DNA of 64,000 bases from Puniceicoccaceae bacterium. Its GTDB lineage: Bacteria > Verrucomicrobiota > Verrucomicrobiia > Opitutales > Coraliomargaritaceae. Below the pieces are notes generated by a model that was given only the letters and a program-made list of their open reading frames with translations, had not been told where the DNA came from and ran no database searches. The position numbers and the translations under genes were made by a program. Location: positions 186,001 through 250,000 of the forward strand of contig CACIKF010000002.1 of the NCBI GenBank assembly GCA_902587165.1. The letters run 5' to 3'. Below, one piece after another: positions 47,253 to 56,435 of this stretch. How positions within the stretch are numbered: position 1 is the stretch's first letter; every line of letters begins with the position of its first letter.

Positions 47253-48650
47253 TTAGCGTGAGCTAGAAGCAAAGTCAGGATAGGCTTCTTGACCGTGTTC
47301 GCCTATGTCGAGACCCTCGGCTTCCTCTTCAGGAGAGACACGGATACCGATAGTGGCCTTCAGGATACCGAATACGATGATCGAGAAAATGAAGGCAGCT
47401 AAGCTTACAGAAATTGTACCGATGAGTTGTGTCATAAAGACGCCGCCACCAAAGAAAGCTACGGCTAGCGTGCCCCAGATACCGACAACACCGTGAACGG
47501 AGATCGCCCCAACAGGATCATCAATCTTGATTTTGTCGAAGAAGATAATCGAGAAGACAACGAGAACACCGCCGATGGCGCCAACGATGATTGAAGCCAA
47601 TGGACCCATCGAATCGGCACCCGCTGTGATTGCAACTAGACCTGCAAGGATACCATTCAAGGCCATACTTAGGTCAGGCTTCTTGAGGAAAATCCATGAG
47701 ATCGCTATAGCAGCAAGCGCACCTGCACAAGCAGCAAGCGCTGTTGTAGTGAATACCAAACCAACACCCGCTGGGTTTGCGGAAAGAACAGAACCACCAT
47801 TGAATCCGAACCACCCAAGGAATAGAAGGAATACACCGATTGTGGCAAGTGGCATACTGTGACCGAGGATTGGCTTGATCTTGCCATCAACATACTTGCC
47901 AGCACGTGGGCCGAGAAGCATCACACAGGCAAGCGCAGCGAAGCCACCAAAAGCGTGAACAACAGAGGAGCCAGCGAAGTCGTAGAAACCGCCTTCAAGG
48001 GTGCCAAGCCAACCACCTCCCCAGTGCCAAGAACCGACTACTGGATAAGCAATAGCTACAAGAAGCGTAGCGAAGATCATGAAAGAACCAAGCTTAACGC
48101 GTTCAGCAACAGCACCTGAAACAATTGTAGCTGCAGTCGCAGCGAACATCGCTTGGAAGATGAAGTCACCGTAAGCTGTCATAGCTAGGCCTACTCCTCC
48201 ATAATCGAAAGTATCCATACCAGGACCGCTGAGATCACCAATAAAACTACCAAAAGAGACCCATCCATTGAAATCTCCGGGATAGTGAGTGTTGAAGCCG
48301 ATGACAGCATAAGAAATAATTCCAATCGAGATGATGAATACATTCTTAAAGAGAATGTTAACTGTATTTTTCGATTGCGTCAGTCCAGCTTCAAGAGTGG
48401 CGAAGCCAAGGTGCATGAGGAAAACGAGAGCTGCAGCAATGACAGTCCACAACATCGATGTTGTGAAAAAGTCGAAGGCGTAAGCATACTCTCCTTGTGC
48501 TTCAAGAAGCGCAAGGTAGTCGCCCGCCAGTTCATCGCCAGAAGCGACGGCTGCTTCAGCAGACATCACTATCTCTGCGCCGAGTGAGCCGGTCATAAGA
48601 AACGCCGAGCTAGATAGCAACAGAGCGAGAAGGTATTTTTTTATCTTCAT
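47253..48650 (-). CDS. amt: Ammonium transporter
   Basis: Ammonium channel of the inner membrane. The 465-residue protein has a signal-like N-terminal helix (residues 1-25) followed by about 40 extra residues and then the Amt core with eleven helices. Landmarks include GVGLAMTAYGDFIFQAMF, VVGSWHWGGGWLGTLEGGFY, FAGSSVVHAFGGFAALACVM (with the pore His), and ISVHGVVGIWGTLAVAFF (second pore His). The C-terminal tail (VSPEEEAEGLDIGEHGQEAY) is typical and contacts GlnK. A sigma-54 promoter lies about 100 bp upstream. Confidence 0.95.
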   Translation of the reverse strand: MKIKKYLLALLLSSSAFLMTGSLGAEIVMSAEAAVASGDELAGDYLALLEAQGEYAYAFDFFTTSMLWTVIAAALVFLMHLGFATLEAGLTQSKNTVNILFKNVFIISIGIISYAVIGFNTHYPGDFNGWVSFGSFIGDLSGPGMDTFDYGGVGLAMTAYGDFIFQAMFAATAATIVSGAVAERVKLGSFMIFATLLVAIAYPVVGSWHWGGGWLGTLEGGFYDFAGSSVVHAFGGFAALACVMLLGPRAGKYVDGKIKPILGHSMPLATIGVFLLFLGWFGFNGGSVLSANPAGVGLVFTTTALAACAGALAAIAISWIFLKKPDLSMALNGILAGLVAITAGADSMGPLASIIVGAIGGVLVVFSIIFFDKIKIDDPVGAISVHGVVGIWGTLAVAFFGGGVFMTQLIGTISVSLAAFIFSIIVFGILKATIGIRVSPEEEAEGLDIGEHGQEAYPDFASSSR

Positions 48651-48754
48651 TGTATTTGTTTAGTCAGGTTTGTTGATTAGTTTAGTAATTGTGAATCGGA
48701 ACTCACTAGTTGGGAGTGCCGGGATGAGCGCGTATTTACGGTCAATACTATGTA

Positions 48755-48771
48755 AGCACTCTGCGTGCCAA
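48755..48771 (-). promoter_or_regulatory. Sigma-54 (-24/-12) promoter of amt-glnB
   Basis: On the minus strand the sequence TTGGCACGCAGAGTGCT matches the RpoN consensus (TTGGCACG-N4-TTGCT) at all but one position, with GG and GC exactly 12 bp apart. It points toward amt, and predicts a start near 48743-48745 and a leader of about 95 nt. RpoN promoters need an NtrC-type activator, which fits nitrogen limitation. No NtrC gene or NtrC-site is visible in the window. Confidence 0.82.
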
Positions 48772-48881
48772 GTTACAAAAATGTCAAAATGGGGGCCTAT
48801 TAGATAGGGAAAAGAGTACTATTTGTTTTATTAATTATTAATAGTTAATATTTTATACTAATCTTATCATTGATAATGAAA

Positions 48882-48915
48882 CTAAAAAAGGCGCACCTAG
48901 GTGCGCCTTTTTTAG
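48882..48915. terminator. Bidirectional intrinsic terminator
   Basis: A perfect 34-base palindrome: CTAAAAAAGGCGCACCT and its complement, giving a 10-bp GC stem flanked by A6 and T6, so it can end transcription on either strand. It lies just after the hinT stop (minus strand) and shields the amt promoter region. Confidence 0.93.
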
Positions 48916-48936
48916 TGTTTTTGTCACAAATATGAC

Positions 48937-49275
48937 TTATCCTGGTGGCCAAGCCATGGAGCGCCCGCCAAGCACGTGAACATGCAGGTGAGGCACGGTT
49001 TCACCGCCGTCTTTTCCGTTATTGATGACGATGCGGAAACCGTTTTCGAGCTTCAGTTTAGCTGCGACGCAAGCAGCCGTGCGGAGTAAATGCCCCAGTA
49101 AGGCTTCCTGCAATGGGTCCACCTCTGCAATCCGAGGGATGACTTGCTTAGGAATCGTCAGTAAATGCGTTGGTGCTTGAGGATCGATATCGTGAATGAC
49201 AATGCAAAGATCGTCCTCGTATTCGATCTTGGCAGGAATTTCGCGAGCGATGATACGCTCAAATAATGTCTTCAT
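48937..49275 (-). CDS. hinT: HIT-family (HinT-type) purine nucleoside phosphoramidase
   Basis: Hydrolyses AMP phosphoramidates and AMP-lysine. The 112-residue protein starts MKTLFERIIAREIPAKIEYE and has the histidine triad VPHLHVHVLGGRSMAWPPG at the end. DIDPQAPTHLLTIPKQ is the family strand pattern. The preceding secreted-protein gene ends 5 bp before this ATG, and a strong terminator follows. Confidence 0.94.
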   Translation of the reverse strand: MKTLFERIIAREIPAKIEYEDDLCIVIHDIDPQAPTHLLTIPKQVIPRIAEVDPLQEALLGHLLRTAACVAAKLKLENGFRIVINNGKDGGETVPHLHVHVLGGRSMAWPPG

Positions 49276-49280
49276 GAAAC

Positions 49281-49757
49281 TTATAGGTTTTCTTGTCGAA
49301 AAATCATGACAAAAGCGGACATCAGTTCACGGAGCTCTGCTTTGATCGTATCGATCTCATTGGCATTCGCACGCGCGGTGCGGCCAAGCTCGAAAGTGGT
49401 GGCGACCGTTTTTTCCTTGTTACGGTCGATAGTCACATGGTCGCGCACGCGCAACACTAGATCAAATTGGCCAGTCGACACGCGATTAGAGGTGTCGATC
49501 GAGAGCTCAATAAGAGGCACGTTTAGCTCAGGTTTATTAGCGATAAAACTTCGCAGCTCAATATCGCCTCGGCGGAGCTGAAGCTCCATGATATCACTGA
49601 GATCGAGACGCTCCATCGCGGTGACCTCTGTGGCGAATGAGCTATCGATATTCATGTAGAAAAAATTGATACCACGTAAATGGCTGGCATTTTCCTCAGC
49701 GAAGAGCGAAGACTGTAAACAAAGTAATAACGAAAGAATGCAAAGTGTAGAACGCAT
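49281..49757 (-). CDS. Exported protein, function unknown
   Basis: I do not recognise the family. The 158-residue product has a signal peptide (ILSLLLCLQSSLFA, residues 6-20). The rest contains SFATEVTAMERLDLSDIMEL, LRRGDIELRSFIANKPELNV, and a strand pattern PLIELSIDTSN then QFDLVLRVRDHVTIDR, a layout seen in conserved periplasmic domains. It is co-transcribed with hinT (5 bp gap), an odd pairing of an exported protein with a cytoplasmic nucleotide hydrolase. Confidence 0.72.
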   Translation of the reverse strand: MRSTLCILSLLLCLQSSLFAEENASHLRGINFFYMNIDSSFATEVTAMERLDLSDIMELQLRRGDIELRSFIANKPELNVPLIELSIDTSNRVSTGQFDLVLRVRDHVTIDRNKEKTVATTFELGRTARANANEIDTIKAELRELMSAFVMIFRQENL

Positions 49758-49879
49758 TGAGTGAACAGTAAGTAAAACAGTCGCAAATGTAAAGGCGTCT
49801 TTGCCGCAGTAGCGATTTCAGACGCCATACAGATGTCGCAAATTAAACTGAATCGATGGCACTCGAGGTCGAAACTTGA

Positions 49880-50359
49880 CTACAGCACGACCACTTGGAG
49901 GCGCGAGCCGCAGGTCGCCCAGGCACAGACTAGCTCGTCGATCCAGCTACGAACTCGCTGATACTGGGCTTCTCGGTGCTTGGTCCAATATTTTCCTTGT
50001 GGGCAGACAGCCCCACGCAACCCGGTGACCAACAAAAGACCCTCTCGACGACCAGCAAGTTTTTTCATTTCGACAACAATGGCTTGGCGTATCCAGAGCG
50101 GGCTGAAGTCTTCCAGACGTGGCACATGCCAGTGCGCGAAGGCAAAATCTGAACTCTTGCCCGACTCGCCAAAGTGAAACTGAGCGAGCTTATCGACGTA
50201 GTCACCGAGTGATACGCGTTCCAAATCCTCGGGGTGTTCGTTGTAAGCGAACTCGAGTGCGCGTCGTGCGTGCTCTGCCTTATGGGGGTCGGAGACACGA
50301 CCTAGCAGCTCGTTAAGAATGCGGAGTTGATCGACTGGAGCCGCTTTAAGCTTGGGCAT
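49880..50359 (-). CDS. Hypothetical protein overlapping nrdR
   Basis: I do not recognise this family. The 159-residue product starts inside the last 14 bases of nrdR, so it is translationally coupled to it. It lacks a signal peptide. Sequences such as [20 protein letters not shown]-like helix ([20 protein letters not shown]) and [20 protein letters not shown] suggest a helical, soluble protein, and the end contains [20 protein letters not shown]. Overlap with nrdR makes a link to ribonucleotide reduction or replication possible but unproven. Confidence 0.65.
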   Translation of the reverse strand: MPKLKAAPVDQLRILNELLGRVSDPHKAEHARRALEFAYNEHPEDLERVSLGDYVDKLAQFHFGESGKSSDFAFAHWHVPRLEDFSPLWIRQAIVVEMKKLAGRREGLLLVTGLRGAVCPQGKYWTKHREAQYQRVRSWIDELVCAWATCGSRLQVVVL

Positions 50360-50816
50360 CTTCAGTCGAGGCTTTCAGCTCGTTGACTTCCTTAGCTAAT
50401 TCAGCTAGATCACGGAAGTCTTTATAAACAGAGGCATAGCGTACGTAGGCGATCTGGTCTAGATGCTTGAGGCGAAGCATAATCTGCTCTCCTATGGCGT
50501 GGGCGGGAATCTCGTGGTCAAATTCTTTTTCTAGGGAGGCGAGCACATCAGCGATCATCATCTCGATCTGCATAACATCGATCGGTCGCTTTTCCACCGC
50601 CTTTTTGAGGCCGCCTAGCATTTTAGCACGGTCGAAGTCTTCACGACGACCATCACGCTTGACCACTTGCAGGTCAGCGCGGAGCACCTCTTCGATCGTA
50701 GTGAAACGATAACCGCAATTCAGACACTCACGGCGTCGACGGATCGAGGTTTCGTTTTTACCAGTTCGAGTATCGAGCACTTTTATCTCGATGGAGGAGC
50801 ATTTAGGGCAACGCAT
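50346..50816 (-). CDS. nrdR: Transcriptional repressor NrdR
   Basis: Zinc-ribbon and ATP-cone protein that represses ribonucleotide reductase genes when dATP is high. The 156-residue product has the zinc ribbon [20 protein letters not shown] with [15 protein letters not shown] (four Cys), and the ATP-cone starting [20 protein letters not shown]. Tandem NrdR-box-like sites lie in its own promoter region, suggesting autoregulation. The nrd structural genes are not in the window. Confidence 0.95.
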   Translation of the reverse strand: MRCPKCSSIEIKVLDTRTGKNETSIRRRRECLNCGYRFTTIEEVLRADLQVVKRDGRREDFDRAKMLGGLKKAVEKRPIDVMQIEMMIADVLASLEKEFDHEIPAHAIGEQIMLRLKHLDQIAYVRYASVYKDFRDLAELAKEVNELKASTEDAQA

Positions 50817-50839
50817 TTTTATAAGAGAATAAATTTAGA

Positions 50840-50859
50840 AGTCAGTCGCTAGACTGACT
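50840..50859 (-). other. Hairpin in the nrdR leader
   Basis: A 7-bp perfect inverted repeat, AGTCAGT and ACTGACT, with a 6-base loop lies 24-43 bp before the nrdR start codon. It has no T run on either side, so it is not a convincing terminator for trpG; it may shape the nrdR 5' leader. Function unknown. Confidence 0.5.
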
Positions 50860-50878
50860 AAAATCACTGAAACCTAAA

Positions 50879-50923
50879 ACACTAGATGTAGTGGCACAAT
50901 AAGGCAAGCAACATATATAGTGT
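50879..50923 (-). promoter_or_regulatory. Tandem NrdR-box-like sites upstream of nrdR
   Basis: Two 16-bp palindrome-like sites match the NrdR consensus ACACTATATATAGTGT at 13 of 16 positions each: ACACTAGATGTAGTGG (50879-50894) and GCAACATATATAGTGT (50908-50923). They are 29 bp apart start to start, slightly less than the about 31 bp (three helix turns) usual for NrdR pairs. They lie 63-107 bp upstream of the nrdR ATG, between it and the trpG stop, so they fit an autoregulated promoter. Confidence 0.65.
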
Positions 50924-50937
50924 GTCTATCTAAATAC

Positions 50938-51501
50938 TTATAAGTTTAGAAAATTTTCCAAGATCTTCATCCCTTGCTCAGTAGCAAGCGATTCGGGGTG
51001 AAACTGGACGCCCCAGACGGGGAGTTCCTTGTGGGCGAGTCCCATGATTTCGCCCTCGGCAGTCTCCGCGGTCACTTCTAGGCAGTCGGGCAGAGACTCG
51101 CGCTTGACGATCAGCGAATGGTATCGGGTGGCCTCCATCGGATTGGGTAATCCTGAAAAGATATCGGTATCATGGTGAGACACAGGGCTGGTCTTCCCAT
51201 GCATGAGTCGCTCGGCGCGGACGACATCCCCCCCAAAGTGCTGGCCAATGCTTTGATGTCCGAGGCAAACGCCGAGCAGCGGCTTCTTACCTGCAAAGGC
51301 TTCGATCATGGCTAGGCTGACGCCTGCTTCGTTCGGTGAGCAAGGCCCTGGTGAAATCATAATACGGTCAGGATTGAGGGCGAGTGCTTCTTCCACCGTG
51401 ATTGCATTGTTCCGAAAGACCTGCTGCTCGACACCCAGTTGGCCAAAATATTGCACCAAATTGTAAGTGAAGGAGTCGAAATTATCGATAACGAGTAGCA
51501 T
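50938..51501 (-). CDS. trpG: Anthranilate/para-aminobenzoate synthase glutamine amidotransferase
   Basis: Class-I glutamine amidotransferase that supplies ammonia for anthranilate or PABA synthesis. The 187-residue product has the start [20 protein letters not shown], the oxyanion region [12 protein letters not shown], the nucleophile [18 protein letters not shown], and the catalytic His/Glu in [15 protein letters not shown]. The same subunit often serves both TrpG and PabA, so the exact role is open; location next to trpB favours tryptophan. Confidence 0.93.
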   Translation of the reverse strand: MLLVIDNFDSFTYNLVQYFGQLGVEQQVFRNNAITVEEALALNPDRIMISPGPCSPNEAGVSLAMIEAFAGKKPLLGVCLGHQSIGQHFGGDVVRAERLMHGKTSPVSHHDTDIFSGLPNPMEATRYHSLIVKRESLPDCLEVTAETAEGEIMGLAHKELPVWGVQFHPESLATEQGMKILENFLNL

Positions 51502-51544
51502 AATTAACTTTAATGATCGGACGCAGAAATAAATCGTAGGATTT

Positions 51545-52774
51545 CTACTCCTCTGCGTTTCCTAAGACGCGCGCAGCTTCTTGGACATCTTTATCGCCGC
51601 GGCCGCTAAGGTTGCCAATGATGATTTGGTCGGGTGACATTTCTTTCGCTCGTAGCATGGTGTAAGCAATACCGTGAGAGGACTCGAGTGCAGGGACGAT
51701 GCCTTCGATCGCGCAAAGATCTTGGAAGGCTTGCAGTGCTTCGGCATCAGTGGCGTAACCGAAATCAATACGGCCTTTTTCCTTATAATAGGCATGTTCA
51801 GGACCTACTGCTGCATAGTCGAGACCAGCAGAGACGGAATGCGTGAGGTCGATTTGGCCTTCTGGACTTTGCAGAATCCAAGTCTTAGCTCCTTGAAGGA
51901 CGCCGAGCTGTCCGCCTTCGAAACGAGCAGCATGGTGCCCACGCTTGATATCACGCCCGCCGGCTTCAATGCCACTTAGTTTGACTTCGAGGTCTTTAAG
52001 AAATGCGAAGAAAATACCGATCGCGTTCGAGCCACCACCCACACAGGCTGCGACTTCGTCGGGCAAGCGGCCTTCTTTTTCCAATATTTGGCGGCGGCAC
52101 TCTTCGCCGATCACTCTGTGGAAGTCGCGAACCATCATGGGAAAGGGATGCGAACCAAGAGCAGAACCAATAATGTAGTGAGTAGTGCGGACGTTGGTGA
52201 CCCAGTCGCGCATGGCCTCATTGACCGCTTCTTTGAGCGTTCTCTGCCCTGCAGTCACACTGCGCACTTCGGCACCACAAAGACGCATGCGGTAGACGTT
52301 GAGTGACTGGCGACGCATATCTTCCTCGCCCATGTAGATGACGCATTCAAAACCCATTTTTGCACACATCGCAGCGGTGGCGATGCCATGCTGACCAGCG
52401 CCAGTCTCAGCGATAATACGTTTTTTACCCATCCGCTTGGCGAGGAGTGCCTGACCGAGGGCGTTGTTTATTTTGTGTGCGCCCGTATGAAGCAAGTCCT
52501 CGCGCTTAAGGTAAATTTTAGCACCGCCACAATGTTCGGTCAGGCGATCCGCGAAATAAAGATTGGTCGGGCGACCGGCAAACTCGCGAAGCTGGTGATC
52601 GAGCTCTTTTTGAAATGCGGGGTCTTTGCGCGCTTCGTGATAAGCTTCGGTCAGTTCAAAAAGAGGTGTCATTAAAGTCTCGGGTACATACATACCACCG
52701 TAGTCACCGAAATGTCCGCGGGCATCGGGCAGGCTGAGCGGATCGAGTTCAAGTTCTATGGAGGCGTTCTGCAT
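51545..52774 (-). CDS. trpB: Tryptophan synthase beta chain
   Basis: PLP enzyme joining indole and serine. I start at the ATG at 52774 ([20 protein letters not shown]). The protein has 409 residues, with [20 protein letters not shown] (PLP Lys), [20 protein letters not shown], the phosphate-binding [15 protein letters not shown], and the C-terminal [15 protein letters not shown]. trpA, which usually follows, is absent here. trpG lies directly downstream and kdsB directly upstream, an unusual mix of pathways in one run of genes. Confidence 0.96.
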   Translation of the reverse strand: MQNASIELELDPLSLPDARGHFGDYGGMYVPETLMTPLFELTEAYHEARKDPAFQKELDHQLREFAGRPTNLYFADRLTEHCGGAKIYLKREDLLHTGAHKINNALGQALLAKRMGKKRIIAETGAGQHGIATAAMCAKMGFECVIYMGEEDMRRQSLNVYRMRLCGAEVRSVTAGQRTLKEAVNEAMRDWVTNVRTTHYIIGSALGSHPFPMMVRDFHRVIGEECRRQILEKEGRLPDEVAACVGGGSNAIGIFFAFLKDLEVKLSGIEAGGRDIKRGHHAARFEGGQLGVLQGAKTWILQSPEGQIDLTHSVSAGLDYAAVGPEHAYYKEKGRIDFGYATDAEALQAFQDLCAIEGIVPALESSHGIAYTMLRAKEMSPDQIIIGNLSGRGDKDVQEAARVLGNAEE

Positions 52775-52834
52775 ATCACTTATACGGTCGCCAAGGAGCG
52801 ATTTTGTCAAGTGACCAAGCACCATTCGGCTAGC

Positions 52835-53581
52835 TCAGGGTAAACATGCTTCAAACTCAGCAATGTCCTCTGGTGTGTCGATACCGATCGTCGCTTGGTC
52901 GGTGATGCCGACGTGAATGCGATAGCCATGCTCCATCGCGCGGAGCTGCTCGAGCTTTTCGACTTGCTCGAGGAGGCCAGGCTCTAGGCTGGAAAAAGCG
53001 CTCAGGAAATCGGCCTTGTAGGCGTAGAGCCCTAGGTGACGATAGCAACGATTCTGCGCCAGCCATAGGGCATCGACCTGCCCGGCTGTGTCGCGAGCAA
53101 AGGGCATGGGTGAGCGAGAAAAATAGAGCGCATAGCCTTCGCGGTCGCGCACGACTTTGACTTGATTTGCATTGGCAAAGTCCTGCGGTTGCACGAAAGG
53201 AACGGCAAGCGTCGCAATAGCGGCATCCCTTTCAAGGCCAGCAGCGAGGGCACGGATCTGCTCGCCCGTGACGAGCGGCTCATCGCCCTGCACGTTAATC
53301 ACAGCGGGCGCGCCAACAGCAGCATTAGCCTCTGCGAGCCGATCCGTGCCGCTAGGGTGCTCGGCGCGAGTGCGCACGGCAGCAAAGCCCGCTTCACTCA
53401 AGCAACGCTCAAGCGCATCGTCGTCTACGGCAAAATAGAGCGGAAACTCAGGTGCCACCGTGCGAATACGCTCGGCAGTCCAAAGGATAATAGGCTTACC
53501 TCGTACCTCATGCAGCAATTTGCTTGGGAATCGCGTTGAGGCGAGGCGCGCGGGAACAATAATGGAAGGCATCTTTGACAT
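52835..53581 (-). CDS. kdsB: CMP-KDO synthetase (3-deoxy-manno-octulosonate cytidylyltransferase)
   Basis: Activates KDO for the LPS inner core. The 248-residue protein has the CTP-binding start [20 protein letters not shown], followed by [45 protein letters not shown] and [16 protein letters not shown] second in-frame ATG (53572, MPSIIVPAR) is equally plausible as start. Together with lpxK it shows a KDO-lipid A outer membrane. Confidence 0.94.
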   Translation of the reverse strand: MSKMPSIIVPARLASTRFPSKLLHEVRGKPIILWTAERIRTVAPEFPLYFAVDDDALERCLSEAGFAAVRTRAEHPSGTDRLAEANAAVGAPAVINVQGDEPLVTGEQIRALAAGLERDAAIATLAVPFVQPQDFANANQVKVVRDREGYALYFSRSPMPFARDTAGQVDALWLAQNRCYRHLGLYAYKADFLSAFSSLEPGLLEQVEKLEQLRAMEHGYRIHVGITDQATIGIDTPEDIAEFEACLP

Positions 53582-53611
53582 CTACTAACCCATCATCATA
53601 AAAATCTGGCA

Positions 53612-53932
53612 ATGAACAAGGAAATCAGTGCAACCGAGGCGGTTATTTTACGGGATAAGAACAAAGATGCAGTCTTGCTCGATGTGCGGGAGCATTCCGA
53701 GCTAACGATTTGCCGGATCGAAGGCGCACTCCACATCCCGATTGGCGAAGTGCCAGAGCGCCATAAAGCCTTACCAAGGGACGAACCATTGATCGTTTTT
53801 TGCCACCATGGGATGCGCAGTCTCCATGTCGTGCAATACCTCGAAGCCAAAGGCTTTGAGAATGCGCTCAATCTAACAGGTGGCATCCACGCGTGGGCAG
53901 TGGATGTGGATCCAGAGATAACACAATACTAG
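53612..53932 (+). CDS. Single-domain rhodanese-like protein
   Basis: Sulfurtransferase-type domain of 106 residues. The family pattern is clear: VILRDKNKDAVLLDVREHSE, EGALHIPIGEVPERHKAL, the active-site loop LIVFCHHGMRSLHVVQYLEA with catalytic Cys 71, and NLTGGIHAWAVDVDP. No signal peptide, so it is cytoplasmic. It is divergent from kdsB and followed by a convergent cyclase gene. A role in sulfur transfer is likely, substrate unknown. Confidence 0.9.
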   Translation: MNKEISATEAVILRDKNKDAVLLDVREHSELTICRIEGALHIPIGEVPERHKALPRDEPLIVFCHHGMRSLHVVQYLEAKGFENALNLTGGIHAWAVDVDPEITQY

Positions 53933-54055
53933 TCTTTAGAATCGCTCGTATATTCAGCTAACTTTAAGAGTTCTCTTTCTTTTTCATTGGCATGGGCGGG
54001 ATTCTCGCGACGGAAGTATCCATGCCTAAAGATCTGATGCGTAAGAAAATTTGGC

Positions 54056-56428
54056 CTACTTCGAAGTCAAAATAAAGGCACCGTCCCAATTCTCAGGACC
54101 GCCCCATGATATGAACTGACGACAACGTGCGGCAAGTAACTTTGACGGCGTAGTTGGAGCAAATGCTGTGGATGGCTCCAACGCTTCAGAAGCTTCAAAT
54201 GCTGCGAGTGCGACCGCCCAATCTCCCTTGAAATAATGCGCCAGTGCTGCTTCGTAGGCTGCTTTACAATTCGTAGTGGCTTTACGATCGATGGACGAAT
54301 CCCACAGTTCGTATAGTTCGACGGGTTGATGGCGACCCTTCACCACAACACAATCCAGCTTGCGGTAGTTGAGCTTGGCACCATAGGCCAACGCAGCGTT
54401 GAGCGTTGTTTCTGTAACCATCGTATAAACGCCATAGCTCTTCCCGCCACTCTCGCAACGGGCAGCCAAATTCACCGAGTCCCCCATCATGGTATAGTTG
54501 AATCGCATTTCGCTGCCCATATTACCAATCACTGCACGACCAGTATTTAAACCGATCCGGGTGCGCATGTTGAGCACACACTCTGGCCACTTACCTGATT
54601 TTGCCCACTTTGCGCGTAGGTCCGCGTGGCGCTCTTGCATTTCCAGAGCAGAGAGACAGGCGCGTAAAGCGTGATCTGTAACGGGCAAAGGCATACCAAA
54701 CATCGTGACAATTGCATCGCCGACGTATTTATCCAAGGTTCCAGCTTTCGATTGAAAAACTTCGGTCATGGCTCCGAGATACTCATTCATCAGCGAGACG
54801 AGCTGGTCGGGGCTGAGCTCTTCGGAAAGAGTGGAAAAACCTTCGACATCTGAGAAGAGCGCAGTGATCTCGGCCTCGGCGCCCCCCAATTTTGGGTCTT
54901 GATTCGACTCAACTATTTCATCGACCAGTTTTGGTGACACATAAGCTCCAAAGAGCGTCTTGATACGGCGACGCTGCCACTCTTCCGAGCCAAGCTTTAG
55001 CAAAACGACAGTAAGTGCAGCCGTTAGAGTCGAACCGATTGGCGCAACTAATGGTAGAATCCAATTGAATTGCGCAAAGGTCACAAAGGTAAGCGCGCCA
55101 TATCCAATCAGTAACAGAATAGAGAGCATCCGTGGCACCCCACTTCCAAGCGCAAGCATGGAGACGGAAAGCGTAAGCAAACTGATAATCCCCACCGCCA
55201 CGGGCATTTGAACTCTTAAAATATAGGCCTCGTCCTCGATTGTTCGGTAGAGATTGGCATGGAGGCCGACCTTTGGCACTGGCTCCCTATTGAAAGGAGT
55301 CGGTGAAATATCCTTCAATAAAGGATCCACCGCACCGACAAGGACGACTTTATCTTTAAAACGCGTAAACCACGCTTCCAATTCGGCCACACCATCCGCA
55401 TCACCCGAGGCAGCGGCAGCAGCTAAAGCATCGGCATTTCTAAGTATCGCTTGCATGCTGACTCGATTGTTTCCAATAGTCGAATCCCAAGCTTGAAACC
55501 AGTTTACTTCGATCGATTGATGATCAACTAACGGAATCCTTCGAAAGACCTCTCCCGCGCTCCGAATAACGAGTGCTTCTGGATGAATCTCGACCGCCTT
55601 ATCATCGAGCCCGTATGATGCTAAGAATGTCTCTAAACCCAAGGAGAAGATCGTCATCTGGTGCTGCATCGGCAGCACATCGGTGGTGAAGCCATCTTTA
55701 TCTGTGAGCACCACCTCCTCACCAACCACCTTTAGAAAAGGCTCATTCATAAAACTATCCTTAGAGCGCCGCAAACCCTCGATTAGATGGAAACTGTAAC
55801 GATAACTATCTAACTCAACAAACCCGGGGACGAAATAGGGAATCGTCCCACCGCTGCGCTCCTCATCTACGTTGGCTAAGCCCAAGCGACCAATATCGAA
55901 CTGGATAATAGGAAAAGTGGGAGCTTCGGGGAAGGGATTCTCTTTCGGGGCGTAATTATCATTACGAATTAGTGGCAAGTAAGCGGTGTCGACTCCATAA
56001 GCTGTCTTCACTCCAGTGTAGGCCGCAGCAAGCACTACTCGCTGACCATAGGCTTCAACTGCCTCTCCCATGAAGGCATCCCCCTTGAGAGCACGCTCCA
56101 GGTCGAGCAAGGCACCTGCGCCAAATTTTGAAAGTATGATATCGATACTAACAACGCGCGCATCCCCAACACCTAGAAGGCCATGCAGAAGCACCCCAAA
56201 CTCACGGCGATCCCAGGGCCGATCCCCCATATAAGAGACGGTCTCCGCATCCAAATCAACATAGATAATGGGCGCCTTCGACTGCAGTTCTCCGCGTACG
56301 AGATAGCGCCAGCGGAGCGTCTCTTCTTCGATACCATCAAGCACACCTGAAAAGGTCATAGATAACCAAATACAGACCGTCACAGTAATTAAACTAAGAT
56401 AGACCAATAACTGCTTCGAGATTTTCAC
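54056..56428 (-). CDS. CHASE2-domain class III adenylate cyclase
   Basis: Membrane receptor cyclase of 790 residues. After an N-terminal helix (residues 7-25) an extracytoplasmic CHASE2 domain spans about 30-390 (APIIYVDLDAETVSYMGDRP, VVSIDIILSKFGAGALLDLE, then FKDKVVLVGAVDPLLKDISP). Three membrane helices follow at about 400-485, then the cyclase domain near 520-700: metal Asp in ITALFSDVEGFSTLSEEL and in KYVGDAIVTMFGMPLP, and GDSVNLAARCESGG. Lys of TLDKYVGD and Asp of TMMGDSVN are the ATP-selecting pair, so cAMP is the expected product. Eight bases from a FecR gene; the signal sensed is unknown. Confidence 0.92.
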   Translation of the reverse strand: MKISKQLLVYLSLITVTVCIWLSMTFSGVLDGIEEETLRWRYLVRGELQSKAPIIYVDLDAETVSYMGDRPWDRREFGVLLHGLLGVGDARVVSIDIILSKFGAGALLDLERALKGDAFMGEAVEAYGQRVVLAAAYTGVKTAYGVDTAYLPLIRNDNYAPKENPFPEAPTFPIIQFDIGRLGLANVDEERSGGTIPYFVPGFVELDSYRYSFHLIEGLRRSKDSFMNEPFLKVVGEEVVLTDKDGFTTDVLPMQHQMTIFSLGLETFLASYGLDDKAVEIHPEALVIRSAGEVFRRIPLVDHQSIEVNWFQAWDSTIGNNRVSMQAILRNADALAAAAASGDADGVAELEAWFTRFKDKVVLVGAVDPLLKDISPTPFNREPVPKVGLHANLYRTIEDEAYILRVQMPVAVGIISLLTLSVSMLALGSGVPRMLSILLLIGYGALTFVTFAQFNWILPLVAPIGSTLTAALTVVLLKLGSEEWQRRRIKTLFGAYVSPKLVDEIVESNQDPKLGGAEAEITALFSDVEGFSTLSEELSPDQLVSLMNEYLGAMTEVFQSKAGTLDKYVGDAIVTMFGMPLPVTDHALRACLSALEMQERHADLRAKWAKSGKWPECVLNMRTRIGLNTGRAVIGNMGSEMRFNYTMMGDSVNLAARCESGGKSYGVYTMVTETTLNAALAYGAKLNYRKLDCVVVKGRHQPVELYELWDSSIDRKATTNCKAAYEAALAHYFKGDWAVALAAFEASEALEPSTAFAPTTPSKLLAARCRQFISWGGPENWDGAFILTSK

Positions 56429-56435
56429 TTTTAAT

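Noticed and set aside
53933-54055. Terminator between the rhodanese and cyclase genes
   Set aside because: No stem with a T run was found in this convergent gap.
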